Assembly (NCBI GenBank): GCA_021106655.1
Contig: JAIOTT010000439.1
Span: 1 to 6,626, forward strand
Length of the DNA stretch: 6,626 nucleotides
Direction of reading: 5' to 3'
Source of the DNA: Bacteroidales bacterium
Lineage (GTDB): Bacteria; Bacteroidota; Bacteroidia; Bacteroidales; SMBSF77
Shown: positions 5,548 through 6,626 of the stretch, one piece after another
Layout: every line of letters starts with the position of its first letter
Position numbering within the stretch: position 1 is the stretch's first letter
Position numbers and translations under genes: made by a program
Notes under the pieces: generated by a model
The model's input: only the letters and a program-made list of their open reading frames with translations
Told to the model about the DNA's origin: nothing
Databases searched by the model: none

Positions 5548-6570
5548 TTATCTAACTCTATCTTTTACCCACTCACGGGCATTAACAAATGCTTCTATCC
5601 ATGGGGTAATCTGATCATCCTTTCTTTGCTCAGGATAATGTGCCCATTGCCATGGGAAAATTGCCCTTTCCAGATGTGGCATCATAGCAAGATGGCGACC
5701 GTTATCAGAGCATAAACAAGCAACGGCATGATCAGAACCATTTGGATTTCCGGGGTATTCTTTATAACTGAATTTTCCAGCTATATGATATGAGGATTCA
5801 TCATGAGGAAGTTGGAATTTTCCCTCTTCATGTGCAACCCAAATACCAAGTCTGGAGCCGGAAAGAGATTTTAGCATCACAGAATTATTCTCAATAATAT
5901 CAACATTAATAAAACCTGATTCGAACTTCCCTGAATCATTATGTTTCAAAGCTGGCTTTTCTGCATGTTCCGGATATAGCAGATCGAGCTCAATCATCAG
6001 CTGGGCACCATTACAGACTCCAAGGCTAAGGGTATCATCTCTCTCATAAAATTCCTCATAGGCTATTTTGGCTTTTTCATTGTATAAAAATGCACCTGCC
6101 CAGCCTTTTGCAGAACCCAGAACATCAGAGTTTGAAAATCCTCCAACAAAAACAATAAAATTTATATCCTTAAGGTCTTCACGTCCGGAAATAAGATCAG
6201 TCATGTGAACATCTTTCACATCAAAGCCTGCATGATAAAGTGAATAAGCCATTTCCCTGTCGCCATTAACACCTTTTTCGCGAATAATGGCCGCTTTTAT
6301 ACCACTCCTGTTACGTCGGTTATTATCAATATTATATTGCTCATCAGTACCTTTGAAGGCAGGTAAAAATTTGAATCTTATTTCCTGATGCTTATAATTA
6401 TTGAAGCGTTCCAATGCAAGGGTATCACCGCATTGCTTTTTATCAAATAAATAAGAAGTCTGAAACCATGTATCTCTTAATTCATCAACAATACAGCCAG
6501 ACACTTTGTTTTTATGGATTATTTTAAAATCGGGTGACTTTACCGTTGAACCGATAACATAAAATTCCAC
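5548..6570 (-). CDS. purL: Phosphoribosylformylglycinamidine synthase, C-terminal glutaminase part (interrupted purL)
   Basis: This is the last 340 codons of a single-chain FGAM synthase, which makes formylglycinamidine ribonucleotide from FGAR, glutamine and ATP in purine synthesis. The first 90 residues or so are the end of the second AIRS domain plus linker (LRDTWFQTSYLFDKKQ, 31-46). The class I glutamine amidotransferase domain follows from SGIKAAIIREKG (89-100). Its nucleophile is Cys186 in LGVCNGAQLM (183-192), and the His299/Glu301 pair is in MMPHLERA (296-303). GGFSNSDVLGSAKGWAGAF (143-161), GIWVAHEEGKF (242-252) and PNGSD (276-280) are family-typical, and the C-terminus is complete. 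The listed 5' end is the first GTG after an in-frame TAA (6577-6579). It is probably not a real start, because AGAGG lies only one base before it and homology continues in frame upstream of the stop. It is therefore the downstream half of an interrupted purL, not a free-standing PurQ, which would begin near residue 91. Confidence 0.88.
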   Translation of the reverse strand: MEFYVIGSTVKSPDFKIIHKNKVSGCIVDELRDTWFQTSYLFDKKQCGDTLALERFNNYKHQEIRFKFLPAFKGTDEQYNIDNNRRNRSGIKAAIIREKGVNGDREMAYSLYHAGFDVKDVHMTDLISGREDLKDINFIVFVGGFSNSDVLGSAKGWAGAFLYNEKAKIAYEEFYERDDTLSLGVCNGAQLMIELDLLYPEHAEKPALKHNDSGKFESGFINVDIIENNSVMLKSLSGSRLGIWVAHEEGKFQLPHDESSYHIAGKFSYKEYPGNPNGSDHAVACLCSDNGRHLAMMPHLERAIFPWQWAHYPEQRKDDQITPWIEAFVNAREWVKDRVR

Positions 6571-6576
6571 ACCTCT

Positions 6577-6626
6577 TTACTTTAAAAATGCCGCGACATT
6601 TTCAGACTCGGCAACCTGTATGATTA
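6577..6626 (-). pseudogene. purL: Upstream purL coding sequence ending at a premature TAA, open at the window edge
   Basis: In the same frame as the downstream purL part, 6624-6580 reads IIQVAESENVAAFLK and then TAA (6577-6579), followed by RGVEFYVIGSTV. The remembered Bacteroidota PurL pattern here is approximately VIQV-(spacer)-LKxxGIEFYxIG, so the sequence matches on both sides with no shift in frame. With a CAA codon in place of TAA, the local reading would be FLKQRGVEFYVIG, an unremarkable family sequence. The break falls inside the second AIRS C-terminal subdomain rather than at a domain border. The N-terminal and central domains are off the window. Causes could be a nonsense mutation, a base-call error, or read-through. 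Confidence 0.7.

Noticed and set aside
5548..6300. A separate purQ gene
   Set aside because: The glutaminase domain is preceded by the end of an AIRS domain and a linker, has no ATG at the usual PurQ start, and carries the single-chain PurL pattern PHLERA and PWIEAFVNAREW. It is the tail of a fused PurL.

Overview
The window looks like chromosomal DNA from a member of the Bacteroidota, most likely of the Bacteroidales/Marinilabiliales type. The DNA is AT-rich, starts lack clear Shine-Dalgarno sequences, and TAnnTTTG-type -7 boxes are present. The short-form AMP nucleosidase, the HolA with an EEPYYID signature, the FadD15-like acyl-CoA ligase and the single-chain PurL ending in PHLERA all read like Bacteroidota versions of these families. 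This assignment rests on remembered family patterns, not on a search.

Layout from left to right. Positions 1-54 hold a 9-bp tandem repeat that overlaps the 3' end of a leftward LanC-like gene (44-1267). A divergent intergenic region follows (1268-1523). Next come two rightward genes, AMP nucleosidase (amn, about 1524-2309) and the DNA polymerase III delta subunit (holA, 2374-3393), separated by 64 bp that carry a perfect 11-bp inverted repeat. A convergent gap (3394-3551) holds a long imperfect inverted repeat that probably ends transcription from both sides. Then come two leftward genes: a long-chain acyl-CoA synthetase (3552-5318) and the C-terminal glutaminase part of purL (5548-6570). The 229-bp gap between these two holds a good promoter candidate, a row of three GAA-loop mini-hairpins and short heptamer repeats.

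Most of the content is housekeeping: purine metabolism (amn, purL), replication clamp loading (holA) and fatty-acid activation. Amn and HolA may share a transcript. FadD and PurL face the same way, but the promoter-like sequence between them suggests FadD can be transcribed independently. The LanC-like gene is the only accessory-looking gene. All its zinc and acid/base residues are present, which would fit a lanthipeptide locus continuing left of the window, but no precursor peptide or dehydratase is visible here.

The most notable anomaly is in purL. The reading frame is conserved on both sides of an in-frame TAA (6577-6579), so the single-chain enzyme is interrupted inside its second AIRS domain by a nonsense mutation, a sequencing error or, less likely, a real split. 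I did not find a convincing new multi-gene system. The remaining items of interest are repeats and structured intergenic DNA.
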